A DNA stretch of 64,000 bases from Methylobacterium mesophilicum (GTDB lineage: Bacteria; Pseudomonadota; Alphaproteobacteria; Rhizobiales; Beijerinckiaceae). The DNA is taken from positions 248,001 to 312,000 of the forward strand of contig NZ_BPQU01000002.1 in the NCBI RefSeq assembly GCF_022179445.1. Reading direction: 5' to 3'. The notes under the pieces were generated by a model that was given only the letters and a program-made list of their open reading frames with translations, was not told where the DNA came from and did no database searches. Below are positions 23,052 to 31,850 of this stretch, piece after piece (within the stretch, counting starts at the first letter, position 1; each line of letters begins with the position of its first letter). The position numbers and the translations under genes were made by a program.

Positions 23052-24641
23052 ATGAACGCGGAGCTTCGCGGCACGATCCTGATCGGCGCCGAGGATGCGA
23101 CCACCACCGATACGTTCCGGGCCGCCGACGCCGCAAGCGGGGCGGCGCTGGAGCCCGCCTTTTCGGCCGCCGGCGCGGCCGAGGTCGAGGCGGCCTGCGC
23201 GCTGGCGGATGCGGCGTTCCCGAGCTTTTCCGAGTCGACCCCCGCGGTGCGCGCCGGCTTCCTGGACGCCGTGGCCGAGGCGGTAGGCGATCTCGGCGAA
23301 GCCCTGATCGCGCGGGCCATGGCCGAGACCGGGCTGCCGCGGGCGCGGCTGGAGGGCGAGCGCGCCCGCACCATCGGCCAGCTGCGCCTGTTCGCGAACG
23401 TCGTCCGCGCGGGCGACTGGGTCCAGGCCACGATCGATCCGGCCCAGCCCAAGCGCACGCCCCTGCCGCGGCCCGACCTGCGCCGCCGTCACGTCGCCCT
23501 GGGACCGGTGGCGGTGTTCGGCGCCAGCAACTTCCCGCTCGCCTTCTCGGTGGCCGGGGGCGACACGGCTTCCGCCCTGGCGGCCGGCTGCCCGGTGGTG
23601 GTCAAGGGCCACCCGGCCCATCCCGGAACCGGCGAGCTGGTCGCCCGCGCGGTGCGTGCGGCGGTGGCTGACAGCGACCTGCATCCGGGCGTGTTCTCCT
23701 ATCTGCCGGGGCCCTCGAACGCCCTGGGGACGGCGCTGGTCGCCGATGCGCGCATCAAGGCGGTCGGCTTCACCGGTTCGCGTGGCGGCGGGCTCGCCCT
23801 GATGCGGGTGGCGGCGGGACGCCCCGAGCCGATCCCGGTCTATGCCGAGATGAGCGCGGTCAACCCGGTCCTGCTGCTACCCGGCGCCCTGCGGGCGCGG
23901 GGCGCGGCCCTGGCGGCGGGCTTCGTCCAGTCGGTGACCATGGGGGCCGGGCAGTTCTGCACCAATCCGGGCCTGCTGATCGGGATCGCGGGCTCCGACC
24001 TGGAGGCCTTCGCGGAGGCCGCCGCGACGGCGATTCGCGAGAGCGCGCCGCACGCGATGCTGACCGCCGACATCCGCGCCCGCTTCGAGCGCGGCGTCGC
24101 CGAGATGGCGGGCCGCCCGGGGGTCACGGTGGCGGCGCGCGGCGCGAGCGCCGGACCGGGCGGCGCACCCGCCACCCTGCTGCGCACCGACGGGGCGCGG
24201 TTCCTGTCGGATCCCAGCCTCGCCGACGAGATGTTCGGCCCCGCGGCGATCCTGGTGGCGGCCACGGATCTCGAAGAGGTCCATCGCATCATCGCCGCGC
24301 TGCCGGGCCAGCTCACCGCGACGCTGCATCTCGACCGCGCGGACGAGCACATCGCCGCCGGCCTGGTCCCGGCGCTGGCCCGCAAGGTCGGCCGCATCCT
24401 GGCCAACGGCTGGCCCACGGGGGTCGAGGTCGCCCCCGCGATGGTCCATGGCGGCCCGTTCCCGGCCACCTCCGACGGGCGGACCACTTCGGTCGGCACC
24501 CTGGCCATCGAACGCTTCCTGCGACCGGTCTGCTACCAGGATCTGCCCGACGCGCTGCTGCCGCAGCCCCTGCGTCCGGACAATCCCTGGCATCTCACCC
24601 GCAGGGTCGACGGCACGATCAGCCCGGCCTTCGAGCGCTGA
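23052..24641 (+). CDS. 2-oxoglutarate semialdehyde (2,5-dioxovalerate) dehydrogenase
   Basis: NAD(P)-dependent oxidation of 2-oxoglutarate semialdehyde to 2-oxoglutarate, the last step of non-phosphorylative pentose degradation. 529 residues of the KGSADH-type aldehyde dehydrogenase branch. Catalytic residues: N160 (GASNFPL), K185 (VVVKGHP), E266 (VYAEMSAVNP) and nucleophile C303 (GAGQFCTNPG). I chose the ATG at 23052 over 23034 because AAAGAG precedes it and the 23034 ATG lies inside a repeated operator-like sequence. It is first in a run with the AraD1-type and Gfo/Idh/MocA genes. Confidence 0.9.
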   Translation: MNAELRGTILIGAEDATTTDTFRAADAASGAALEPAFSAAGAAEVEAACALADAAFPSFSESTPAVRAGFLDAVAEAVGDLGEALIARAMAETGLPRARLEGERARTIGQLRLFANVVRAGDWVQATIDPAQPKRTPLPRPDLRRRHVALGPVAVFGASNFPLAFSVAGGDTASALAAGCPVVVKGHPAHPGTGELVARAVRAAVADSDLHPGVFSYLPGPSNALGTALVADARIKAVGFTGSRGGGLALMRVAAGRPEPIPVYAEMSAVNPVLLLPGALRARGAALAAGFVQSVTMGAGQFCTNPGLLIGIAGSDLEAFAEAAATAIRESAPHAMLTADIRARFERGVAEMAGRPGVTVAARGASAGPGGAPATLLRTDGARFLSDPSLADEMFGPAAILVAATDLEEVHRIIAALPGQLTATLHLDRADEHIAAGLVPALARKVGRILANGWPTGVEVAPAMVHGGPFPATSDGRTTSVGTLAIERFLRPVCYQDLPDALLPQPLRPDNPWHLTRRVDGTISPAFER

Positions 24642-24712
24642 CGCGCGAACGCACGCCGCCACACACCGATTTCGAGCCGGCCCAGCCAAAGCCGGCCCTG
24701 GGAGAACGCAAG

Positions 24713-25693
24713 ATGGGGCAATCACTCCTACAATTCCGCGCCTCGGACGGGCGGCGGGGTGTGGCGGTGCTGCAGGACGGCCAGGCTCGGGCCGTGGCCG
24801 GCGTGGACAGCGTCCTCGAGCTGGCGCGGCGCGCGCTCGCGGCGGGGGACGGCCTGGTCGAGACGGCCGCCCGGCACGGGCTCGGCGACACCATCGACCT
24901 CGACGCCGTGCGGCTGCTGCCGCCGATCGACCACGCGGACCCGGCGCACCTGCTGCTGAGTGGCACCGGGCTGACGCATCTCGGCTCGGCGGAGGGCCGG
25001 GACAAGATGCACCGGGCCGCCGCTGCGGATCCGGCCCCGACCGATTCGATGCGGATGTTCCGGATGGGCGTCGAGGGCGGCAAGCCCGCCCCGGGCGAGA
25101 CCGGGGTCCAGCCCGAGTGGTTCTACAAGGGCGATGGCGCCGCGATCGTCGGCACCGGCGAGCCGCTCGTATCCCCGGCCTTCGCCCTCGACGGCGGCGA
25201 GGAGCCGGAGATCGCCGGCATCTACCTGATCGACGCGGACGGCACGCCCGTGCGCCTCGGCTTCGCGCTGGCGAACGAGTTCTCCGATCACGTCACCGAG
25301 CGCGGCAACTACCTGTGGCTCGCCCATTCGAAGCTCCGTCCGGCGGCGCTCGGCCCGGAGCTGTGGCTGGGGGCGCTGCCCGCGGACGTGCGCGGCTCCA
25401 GTCGCATCCTGCGCGACGGCGCCGTGCTGTGGGAGAAGCCGTTCCTCTCGGGTGAGGCGAACATGTCCCACACGATCGAGAACCTGGAGCGGCACCACTT
25501 CAAATACGCCCCGTTCCGCCGCCCCGGCGACCTGCACGTCCACTTCTTCGGCACCGCGACCCTGTCGTTCAGCGACGGCGTCACGGCGCGGCCCGGGGAC
25601 GTGTTCGAGATCGAGGCCGCACCGTTCACCCTGCCGCTGCGCAATCCCCTGGCGGTCGCGCCCGCCCGCGATCTGTCCGTGAAGGTCCTCTGA
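24713..25693 (+). CDS. AraD1/GguC family protein (probable 2-keto-3-deoxy-L-arabonate dehydratase)
   Basis: Fumarylacetoacetate-hydrolase-fold protein of 326 residues from the AraD1/GguC group. The context fits conversion of 2-keto-3-deoxypentonate to 2-oxoglutarate semialdehyde, the step before the upstream dehydrogenase. Visible features are LLSGTGLTHLGSAEGRDKMH, KPAPGETGVQPEWFYKGDG, the acidic metal-site region GGEEPEIAGIYLI and GFALANEFSDHVTE. The next gene starts 2 bp after its stop. Assignment to the dehydratase step is by family and context; no classical DHDPS-type AraD occurs in the window. Confidence 0.85.
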   Translation: MGQSLLQFRASDGRRGVAVLQDGQARAVAGVDSVLELARRALAAGDGLVETAARHGLGDTIDLDAVRLLPPIDHADPAHLLLSGTGLTHLGSAEGRDKMHRAAAADPAPTDSMRMFRMGVEGGKPAPGETGVQPEWFYKGDGAAIVGTGEPLVSPAFALDGGEEPEIAGIYLIDADGTPVRLGFALANEFSDHVTERGNYLWLAHSKLRPAALGPELWLGALPADVRGSSRILRDGAVLWEKPFLSGEANMSHTIENLERHHFKYAPFRRPGDLHVHFFGTATLSFSDGVTARPGDVFEIEAAPFTLPLRNPLAVAPARDLSVKVL

Positions 25694-25694
25694 G

Positions 25695-26630
25695 ATGCCG
25701 GCTTCGAACGGGACGATCCGCATCGGTCTGGTCGGCGTCGGCAAGATCGCCCGCGACCAGCACCTGCCGGTCATCGGCGCCTCGCCGGACTATACCCTGA
25801 CGGCCGTGGCGAGCCGCGAAGGCCGCTTCGAGGGGGTGCCGAACTACCGCACCCTGGCGGAGATGCTGGCGGGGCAGGGCGACCTCGACGCGGTCGCCCT
25901 GTGCCAGCCGCCGCAGGTCCGGTTCTCGGCCGCCCTGGCGGCGATCGAGGCCGGCCGCCACGTGTTCCTGGAAAAGCCCCCGGGGGCGACGCTGGCGGAG
26001 GTCGGGATCCTGGTGGAGGCCGCGCGGGCGCGGGGTGTCAGCCTGTTCGCCAGCTGGCACTCCCGCTACGCCCCCGGGGTCGAGCCGGCGCGGCAATGGC
26101 TGTCCGGCCGCCGGATCCGGTCGGTGGCGATCGCCTGGATGGAGGATGTCCGGCACTGGCATCCCAACCAGGCCTGGATCTGGCAGGCCGGCGGCATGGG
26201 TGTGTTCGATCCGGGCATCAACGCCCTGTCGATCGCGACCCACATCCTGCCGCCCTTCTTCCTCACGGGCGCGACCCTCTCGGTCCCGGAGAACCGGCAG
26301 GCGCCGATCGCCGCCGACCTGCACTTCACCGACGCCGCCGGCACCTCGATCGAGGCCGTGTTCGACTGGCGCCAGACCGGCCCGCAGACCTGGGACATCC
26401 GCGTCGACACCGAGGACGGCCTGCTGGTGCTGTCGCAAGGCGGCGGCGTCCTCACGATCGACGGCGCGCCGCAGTTGCTGCCACCGGAGGCCGAGTATCG
26501 CGGCCTCTACGACCGATTCGCCGCCCTCGTCCGATCCGGCACGAGCGACGTCGACCTGAACCCGCTGATCCACGTCGCCGACGCCTTCCTGCGCGGCGAG
26601 CGCCGCTCCGTGGAGGCCTTCACGGACTGA
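25695..26630 (+). CDS. Gfo/Idh/MocA family sugar 1-dehydrogenase (probable L-arabinose/D-galactose 1-dehydrogenase)
   Basis: NAD(P)-dependent oxidation of the aldose at C1 to the aldonolactone, the first step of the pathway. 311 residues: Rossmann motif GLVGVGKIARDQHLPVI at the N-terminus, the cofactor/active-site motif FLEKPPGATL (EKP), and the C-terminal alpha/beta domain with WHPNQAWIWQAGGMGVFDPGINAL. Very close spacing to the AraD1-type gene indicates one operon. Family and context point to L-arabinose; related enzymes also accept D-galactose and D-fucose. Confidence 0.88.
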   Translation: MPASNGTIRIGLVGVGKIARDQHLPVIGASPDYTLTAVASREGRFEGVPNYRTLAEMLAGQGDLDAVALCQPPQVRFSAALAAIEAGRHVFLEKPPGATLAEVGILVEAARARGVSLFASWHSRYAPGVEPARQWLSGRRIRSVAIAWMEDVRHWHPNQAWIWQAGGMGVFDPGINALSIATHILPPFFLTGATLSVPENRQAPIAADLHFTDAAGTSIEAVFDWRQTGPQTWDIRVDTEDGLLVLSQGGGVLTIDGAPQLLPPEAEYRGLYDRFAALVRSGTSDVDLNPLIHVADAFLRGERRSVEAFTD

Positions 26631-26702
26631 CCGGAGGGATCCCGGCGGAACACGAACGCGACAGAGCCAATCAGGGCCGCGCGTCTTAGGGGGAGTTATC
26701 TC

Positions 26703-28226
26703 ATGGGAAAGCACACGCGATGGGCGGCGCTCGCACTTTGCGCCACCACATTCTCTGCGGGCATCAGCACGGCTGAGGCTCAGATCGCAGACGCCCCGGA
26801 CGGGGGGCCGTCCCTGGTCAATCCGGGCCCGAGGGCAACCCCGGCCGCAAAGGCCAAGTACCGTGCGAATCGCGCGCGGCGTCGGACGATCCGCGAGTCA
26901 CGGAGTGCTGCCGGCCCGAGCAGCGCGGCGGCCTCGATCGACGTGCAGGGCAACAGCGCGACGCCGCCGGGCCTGCCGCCGGGGACGCTCTATCTCGGTA
27001 ACGGGATCAGCATGATCCTGAACTACACCGGGGAATTCGCCGCCAACCCGTCCGGCGGCATCCGCCAGGGATCGGCCTATGCCGGTCAGGTCGTGTTCGG
27101 CCTCGACGCCGACCTCGACCGACTCGCCGGGATCGAAGGCGGCTCGTTCCACACGATCGTGACCCAGCGTCACGGCCGGAGCCTCGCGCAGGATTATATC
27201 GGTTTCAACGGAAGCGTTCAGGAGATCTACGGCGGCGGCCAGACGGCTCACCTCACGTCGGTCTCCTACGAGCAGAAGCTGTTCGACAACCGTCTCGATA
27301 TCGAGGTCGGCCGTCTTCTCGCCAATCCGAACTTCCTTGGTTCACCGCTGTATTGCAACTTCCAGAATAATGCAACCTGCGGCGCGCCGAAATCCATCTT
27401 CAAGCTGACGAACTTCACGTATTGGCCGATCGCCACCTGGGGCGCCCACGCCAAGGCCTGGGTCACCGACAAGGTGTTCATCCATGCCGGCGTCTACGAG
27501 GTGAATCCCCGCGATCAGCAGCCCAACCAGAACGGCATCGACTGGTCGACCCGCGGGGCCACCGGCGTCCTCGTCCCGGTGGAGGTCGGCTACTCGACCA
27601 ACTTCGGCAACGACCCGCTGCCGCGCAACTACAGCATCGGCGCGGTCTTCGACCGATCCGACTATCAAGACCCGATCTACGATCTGCGCGGTGGGGCCAG
27701 CGTGTTCAGCGATCTCGACCCGCTCACCCGGTTCGGTCGGTCGGCGGTCTATGCCCGCTTCGACCAGATGGTCTGGCGTCCGGACCCGAATGCCGTCCAG
27801 GGCCTGTCGATCTTCGGCGTCGCGATCGGCGGCACCGGCGGGCGGCAGACCCAGGATTACTTCCTGGAGGGCGGCGCCGTGCTGACCGGCACTTTCCCGG
27901 GCCGGCCCTACGACACCCTCGGGTTCGTGTTCGCCATGGAGAAGCTGTCGCCCCTGGGCTCGGCCAACATCCGGGCGGCGCGGGCTTCGTACGGGCTCAG
28001 CAGCCGCAACGTCGACACCCTGCAGACCATCCTGGAGCTGAGCTACGGCATCCAGCTCACCCCGGCGGTCCGGCTGATGCCGAACCTGCAATACGTGATC
28101 GGCCCGGACCAGACCCGTTTCCCGCTCCGGCCGAAGCCGATCCCCGATGCCTTCGTCATCGGCGCGAAGCTCTCGGTCGACCTGTTCACGCTGGGCGGCC
28201 TGGCCAAGGGCCCGGGAAGCCTCTGA
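26703..28226 (+). CDS. OprB-type carbohydrate-selective outer-membrane porin
   Basis: A 507-residue outer-membrane beta-barrel with a signal peptide (hydrophobic to about residue 27, ISTAEA), a basic linker (about 45-75) and a barrel of alternating hydrophobic strands from about 95. Family features include FGLDADLDRLAGIEGGSFHTI, DNRLDIEVGRLLANPNFLGS and LSYGIQLTPAVRLMPNLQYVI near the C-terminus. Lying 72 bp after the sugar dehydrogenase gene, it probably brings the pentose across the outer membrane, though the AGGGGGAG Shine-Dalgarno region and gap allow its own transcription. Two hairpins follow. Confidence 0.88.
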   Translation: MGKHTRWAALALCATTFSAGISTAEAQIADAPDGGPSLVNPGPRATPAAKAKYRANRARRRTIRESRSAAGPSSAAASIDVQGNSATPPGLPPGTLYLGNGISMILNYTGEFAANPSGGIRQGSAYAGQVVFGLDADLDRLAGIEGGSFHTIVTQRHGRSLAQDYIGFNGSVQEIYGGGQTAHLTSVSYEQKLFDNRLDIEVGRLLANPNFLGSPLYCNFQNNATCGAPKSIFKLTNFTYWPIATWGAHAKAWVTDKVFIHAGVYEVNPRDQQPNQNGIDWSTRGATGVLVPVEVGYSTNFGNDPLPRNYSIGAVFDRSDYQDPIYDLRGGASVFSDLDPLTRFGRSAVYARFDQMVWRPDPNAVQGLSIFGVAIGGTGGRQTQDYFLEGGAVLTGTFPGRPYDTLGFVFAMEKLSPLGSANIRAARASYGLSSRNVDTLQTILELSYGIQLTPAVRLMPNLQYVIGPDQTRFPLRPKPIPDAFVIGAKLSVDLFTLGGLAKGPGSL

Positions 28227-28236
28227 CGGCAGTGGC

Positions 28237-28262
28237 CGCGCGCCCACCCCGGTGGGCGCGCG
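28237..28262 (+). terminator. Hairpin 1 after the porin gene
   Basis: Perfect inverted repeat CGCGCGCCCACC / GGTGGGCGCGCG with a 2-nt centre, 11 bp after the stop. No T-run. Probably a terminator or 3'-end stabiliser. Confidence 0.45.
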
Positions 28263-28278
28263 GGCGAAAGATCGCCAG

Positions 28279-28313
28279 GATCGGCGCGCGCGGAACCTCC
28301 ACGCGCGCCGATC
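28279..28313 (+). terminator. Hairpin 2 after the porin gene
   Basis: Perfect 12-bp inverted repeat GATCGGCGCGCG / CGCGCGCCGATC with an 11-nt loop followed by GCGTTTC. With hairpin 1 it forms a tandem terminator for the pentose operon. Confidence 0.5.
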
Positions 28314-28555
28314 GCGTTTCGGGGTGAGCGATGCGGGCACGGCGGTCGAGGACGGCGGCAGGAAGCGCAGGGGCTCGGCCCAAGGACGATTGCAGCGGCC
28401 AAGTGTCGGCGGCCGAGCGGATGGGCACCGGATCCGAGCGCGCCGCTCCGGACGTGGAACCACACACTCCGTCGCCGGTTGACCAGCAGATTGTAGCTGT
28501 TCTAATTCGCAAGAGAGAACGGCACGCCGCCGAACCGATACGGGAGCAACGAGAC

Positions 28556-28756
28556 ATGGCCAGCGCAAACTGCGAGAGCTGCAAGTTCTTCGACGAACAC
28601 AAGGGCAACGGCGCGAGCGCCCAGGGCGATGCCGGCCTGTGCCGCTTCAACCCGCCGGTGAGCCAGCCCGCTCCCGAGTCCAAGGGCCTGTGGCCGGTCG
28701 TGACCACCAACGATTGGTGCGGCCACTTCACCGCCGAGATGACCGCGGCGGAGTAA
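28556..28756 (+). CDS. Small four-cysteine protein (possible metal-binding)
   Basis: A 66-residue protein from the ATG at 28556, with GGGAG 9 nt upstream. It has a CxxC near the N-terminus (ANCESCKFF), a third Cys in LCRFNPP and a fourth in NDWCGHF, a spacing suited to zinc or an iron-sulfur site. Trp and Pro residues (GLWPVVTTNDWC) lie near the last Cys. No signal peptide. Similar small proteins are common in Rhizobiales; function unknown. It is a single gene followed by a clear terminator. Confidence 0.7.
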   Translation: MASANCESCKFFDEHKGNGASAQGDAGLCRFNPPVSQPAPESKGLWPVVTTNDWCGHFTAEMTAAE

Positions 28757-28810
28757 GTTCGAGCGCGGACCGGCGAAGCGCGCGACGCACGAGACTCGTC
28801 GAACGATGCA

Positions 28811-28838
28811 GGGTCAGCCACCACGGCTGGCCCTTTTT
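28811..28838 (+). terminator. Rho-independent terminator
   Basis: Stem GGGTCAGCC / GGCTGGCCC (one G-U pair), loop ACCAC, followed directly by TTTTT. It lies about 55 bp after the four-Cys gene and is the best canonical terminator in the window. Confidence 0.85.
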
Positions 28839-29306
28839 CGTTCGCGACCCCGGATCCGAACCGGGACGCATGCGACGGAGCCTCGGCATTCGCGCAGCCT
28901 CCCCCGGCCGGCCCGCACTGCACGGACCAGGGCCCTTGCAGCGTGTTACGGCCACCTCCCGGCGACACGATCGTCCCGGCAAGACGGTCCTTCTCCCGAC
29001 ACGCCAATCCGAACAATTTTCCTCTCCGTTCGTCACGACGGCGAGACCGGATGCGCGCCGGTGTTAAATTTTCTCCCTGCCAAGCGCGGACCGCGCCTGT
29101 ACCGCGCCTGGATCACGAGATGAAACCGAGTTCCGAACCGCCGTTTTCGAGCAGAACGTTTTTCTATTCCAGATGAATTGGAAAAGCCGTTTCATTGACG
29201 TCGCCCGGCGCAGTCAGCAATTCTAGCGCTCTATTCGGATATCCGGTTGCGCCGTCGCCATTCGCCATCGCGCAGGGCGGTCCGGCCTTATCGCAAGGCT
29301 TCTGCA
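28839..29306. other. About 470-bp AT-richer intergenic region upstream of the ssu operon
   Basis: No gene seen. GC falls noticeably between about 28990 and 29240. This stretch presumably holds the sulfur-regulated promoter of the alkanesulfonate operon, but I could not identify a specific binding site. Confidence 0.4.
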
Positions 29307-29885
29307 ATGACACGACCGAGACTCGTCGGGCTGAGCGCGAATGTTCAGCGCCCGTCCAAGACCCGCACGCTGGTCGATGCCGTGCTGCACGAGGCCTGCG
29401 CCCAGGCGGCATTCGACGGGCGGATCTTCGATTTCGTGGATGCCGGCACCGGCCTCGGGGCCGCCTGGACCCGGGATCAGCTGCCGCTGCCGGCCCGCCG
29501 CGTGCTCGACGCGATCGAGGAGGCGGACGGACTCGTGGTCGGCTCGCCGGTCTACAAGGGCGCCTATACCGGCCTGTTCAAGCACCTGTTCGACCTGGTC
29601 GATCCGACCGCGCTGGCCGGCAAGCCCGTGGCCATCGTGGCCACGGGCGGCGGGGCGCGCCACGCCCTGGTGGTCGAACATGCCTTCCGGCCACTCTTCG
29701 GCTTCTTCGGCGCGCTGCAGATCCCGACCGCGGTCTACGCGTCCGATACGGATTTCAGCGACGGCGTCCTGGTCGAGGCCGGCGTGCGGGCCCGCGCCGC
29801 CGAGGCCGGCGGCCAGCTCGCCGCCCTGCTGCTGCACCGGGCGGCGACGGCGACCGGCCCGGCCGAACTCGCCGCCGCCGAGTGA
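29307..29885 (+). CDS. ssuE: NADPH-dependent FMN reductase (SsuE/MsuE type)
   Basis: Flavodoxin-fold reductase of 192 residues that supplies FMNH2 to the alkanesulfonate monooxygenase encoded at the end of the operon. The N-terminal MTRPRLVGLSANVQRPSKTRTLV is the FMN phosphate loop, and GLVVGSPVYKGAYTGLFKHLFDLV is the signature of SsuE/MsuE-like reductases. The frame is open upstream to 29247; the ATG at 29307 is chosen because the fold starts there. First gene of the ssu cluster, overlapping or abutting the next start. Confidence 0.9.
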   Translation: MTRPRLVGLSANVQRPSKTRTLVDAVLHEACAQAAFDGRIFDFVDAGTGLGAAWTRDQLPLPARRVLDAIEEADGLVVGSPVYKGAYTGLFKHLFDLVDPTALAGKPVAIVATGGGARHALVVEHAFRPLFGFFGALQIPTAVYASDTDFSDGVLVEAGVRARAAEAGGQLAALLLHRAATATGPAELAAAE

Positions 29886-29893
29886 GCCGCGCG

Positions 29894-30844
29894 ATGCTCG
29901 ACCGCCGCACCTTCCTGGCCGCATCCCTTGCGGCCGTCCCGGCCATTCGGAGCGCTCGCGCGGCCGAGCCCGGCGTGCTGCGCATCGGCTACCAGAAGAA
30001 CGGCATCCTGGTGGTGGCCAAGCAGCAGGGGATCATCGAGCGGCGCCTCGAGGCCCTCGGCCACACGGTGCGCTGGGTCGAGTTCTCGCTCGGGCCGCCC
30101 CTGGTCGAGGCCCTGTCCCTCGACGGGATCGATCTAGGCCAGACCGGCGACGCACCGCCGATCTTCGCCCAGGCGGCGCGCTCCAGCCTCGTCTACGTGG
30201 CGGCCCAAGAGGCCGGCGGCTCCGGCGCCGGGATCCTGCTGCCCAAGGGTTCGACCCTGCGCAGCCTCGCCGACCTCAAGGGCAAGCGCGTCGCCTTCGG
30301 CAAGGCGACGAGCGCACACAACCTCACGGTGGCGGCTCTGGAGAAGGCGGGTCTCAGCTACGCCGATATCGAGCCGGTCCTGCTAGCGCCGGCCGACGGG
30401 GCGGCGGCCTTCGCCCGCGGCAGCGTCGACGCCTGGACGATCTGGGATCCTTATCTCGCCATCGCAGAGGCGGGGGAGGGCGTGCGCGTACTGGCCTTCG
30501 CCACCGAGATCACGCCACAGAACAATTTCTTTCTGGCGAGCCGTGCCTTTGCGGAAGCACGCGGCCCGGTACTGGTCGCGGCGATCGACGCGCTGGGCGA
30601 GGTCGCCGCCTGGTGCCGGGAGAACCGCGGCGCGGTCGCGGCGCTTCTGTCGCAGGGCACCGGCGTGCCGCTGCCGGCCACCCGCCGGGCGGTGGATCGC
30701 AACGATTACGTGATCGGCCCGATGACGGCGCGCGTCACCGCCGAGCAGCAGGCCGTCGCCGACCGGTTCCACGCCTTGAAGCTGATTCCCCGATCGATCC
30801 GCGTCGCCGACGCGGTCTGGGCGCCACCCGCCCGAAACGGCTGA
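29894..30844 (+). CDS. ssuA: Aliphatic sulfonate ABC transporter substrate-binding protein (copy 1)
   Basis: Periplasmic solute-binding protein of about 316 residues. The signal has an RRTF motif (MLDRRTFLAASLAAVPAI), possibly Tat-dependent. The mature protein shows the SsuA pattern LRIGYQKNGILVVAKQQG, GDAPPIFAQAA, ILLPKGSTLRSLADLKGKRVAF and the ligand-site block WTIWDPYLA. A GTG at 29882 overlapping the ssuE stop is an alternative start. It is followed within 5 bp by a second SsuA-like gene, so two binding proteins probably serve one transporter. Confidence 0.9.
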   Translation: MLDRRTFLAASLAAVPAIRSARAAEPGVLRIGYQKNGILVVAKQQGIIERRLEALGHTVRWVEFSLGPPLVEALSLDGIDLGQTGDAPPIFAQAARSSLVYVAAQEAGGSGAGILLPKGSTLRSLADLKGKRVAFGKATSAHNLTVAALEKAGLSYADIEPVLLAPADGAAAFARGSVDAWTIWDPYLAIAEAGEGVRVLAFATEITPQNNFFLASRAFAEARGPVLVAAIDALGEVAAWCRENRGAVAALLSQGTGVPLPATRRAVDRNDYVIGPMTARVTAEQQAVADRFHALKLIPRSIRVADAVWAPPARNG

Positions 30845-30848
30845 GATC

Positions 30849-31850
30849 ATGACCGACCATAACAGCCACCCCCTTGCGTCCGGGCTCGCCCCGCACCGCC
30901 GAAGATTCCTGTCCGCGGGCCTCGGCCTCGCGGCGGCCGGCGTCCTGCGGCCTGCCCGGGCCGCGGGCGGCACCGTTCGGGTCGGCTACCAGAAATACGG
31001 GTCGCTCGTGCTGCTGAAGGCCCGCGGCACCCTCGAGACGGCGCTAAAGCCGCTGGGCTACGCGGTGGCGTGGTCGGAATTCCCGTCCGGGCCGCCGCTG
31101 ATGGAAGCCCTGAATGCCAGGGCGATCGATTTCGGCACGGCCGGCGAGGCGCCACCCATCTTCGCGCAAGCGGCAAGCCCCGAATTGCGCTACGTGGCGA
31201 CCGAGCCGCCGGCCCCGCGGGGCGAGGCGATCCTCGTGCCCAAGGACAGCCCGGTGCGCAGCGTGGCCGACCTGCGCGGCCGGACGCTGGCGCTCAACAA
31301 GGGCTCGAACGTCCACTTCCTGGTGGTGCGCGCGCTGGAGCAGGCCGGGCTGCCCTACGATGCGGTGAAGTTCGCCTTCCTGGCGCCAGCGGACGCCAAC
31401 GCCGCCTTCGTGCGCGGCTCCGTGGATGCCTGGGCGATCTGGGATCCCTATCTCGCCGCCGCCGAGCGCGCCACCGACGCCCGCGTGCTAGCGGACGGGC
31501 GGGGGATCGCACCCAACCGCGAGTTCTATCTCTCGCGCCGCGGCTTCACGGAAGCCAGCCCGGAGATCATCTCGGCCGTGCTGACGGCGATCGGAGCGAT
31601 CGACACCTGGGCGGAAGGCCACGCCGAGACCGTGGCGGCGGAACTCGCCCCCTCCGTTGGCATCCCGGCGCCGGTCCTCAAGATCGCCCTCGAACGCCAA
31701 TCCTACGGGGCCGCCCCCCTGGACGCCACGGCGATCGCCGACCAGCAGCGGGTGGCGGACGCCTTCCACGGCCTCGGCCTGCTGCCGAAGCCGATCCGCG
31801 TGGCCGACGCGGTCTGGACACAGCCCGAACGCCGGGCGGAGAGCCGATGA
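30849..31850 (+). CDS. ssuA: Aliphatic sulfonate ABC transporter substrate-binding protein (copy 2)
   Basis: A 333-residue paralogue of the preceding protein. Exported by an RRRFL-containing signal (HRRRFLSAGLGLAAAGV), then VRVGYQKYGSLVLLKARG, GEAPPIFAQAA, LVPKDSPVRSVADLRGRTLAL and WAIWDPYLAA. The residues that differ from copy 1 in the first lobe suggest a different sulfonate specificity. Its stop overlaps the permease start (ATGA). Confidence 0.92.
   Translation: MTDHNSHPLASGLAPHRRRFLSAGLGLAAAGVLRPARAAGGTVRVGYQKYGSLVLLKARGTLETALKPLGYAVAWSEFPSGPPLMEALNARAIDFGTAGEAPPIFAQAASPELRYVATEPPAPRGEAILVPKDSPVRSVADLRGRTLALNKGSNVHFLVVRALEQAGLPYDAVKFAFLAPADANAAFVRGSVDAWAIWDPYLAAAERATDARVLADGRGIAPNREFYLSRRGFTEASPEIISAVLTAIGAIDTWAEGHAETVAAELAPSVGIPAPVLKIALERQSYGAAPLDATAIADQQRVADAFHGLGLLPKPIRVADAVWTQPERRAESR

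Larger units (their letters stand above)
28227..28555. other. About 330-bp intergenic region with two hairpins
   Basis: No gene is supported here. It holds two strong hairpins close to the porin stop and probably the promoter of the 66-residue Cys-containing protein near the right end. Confidence 0.5.
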
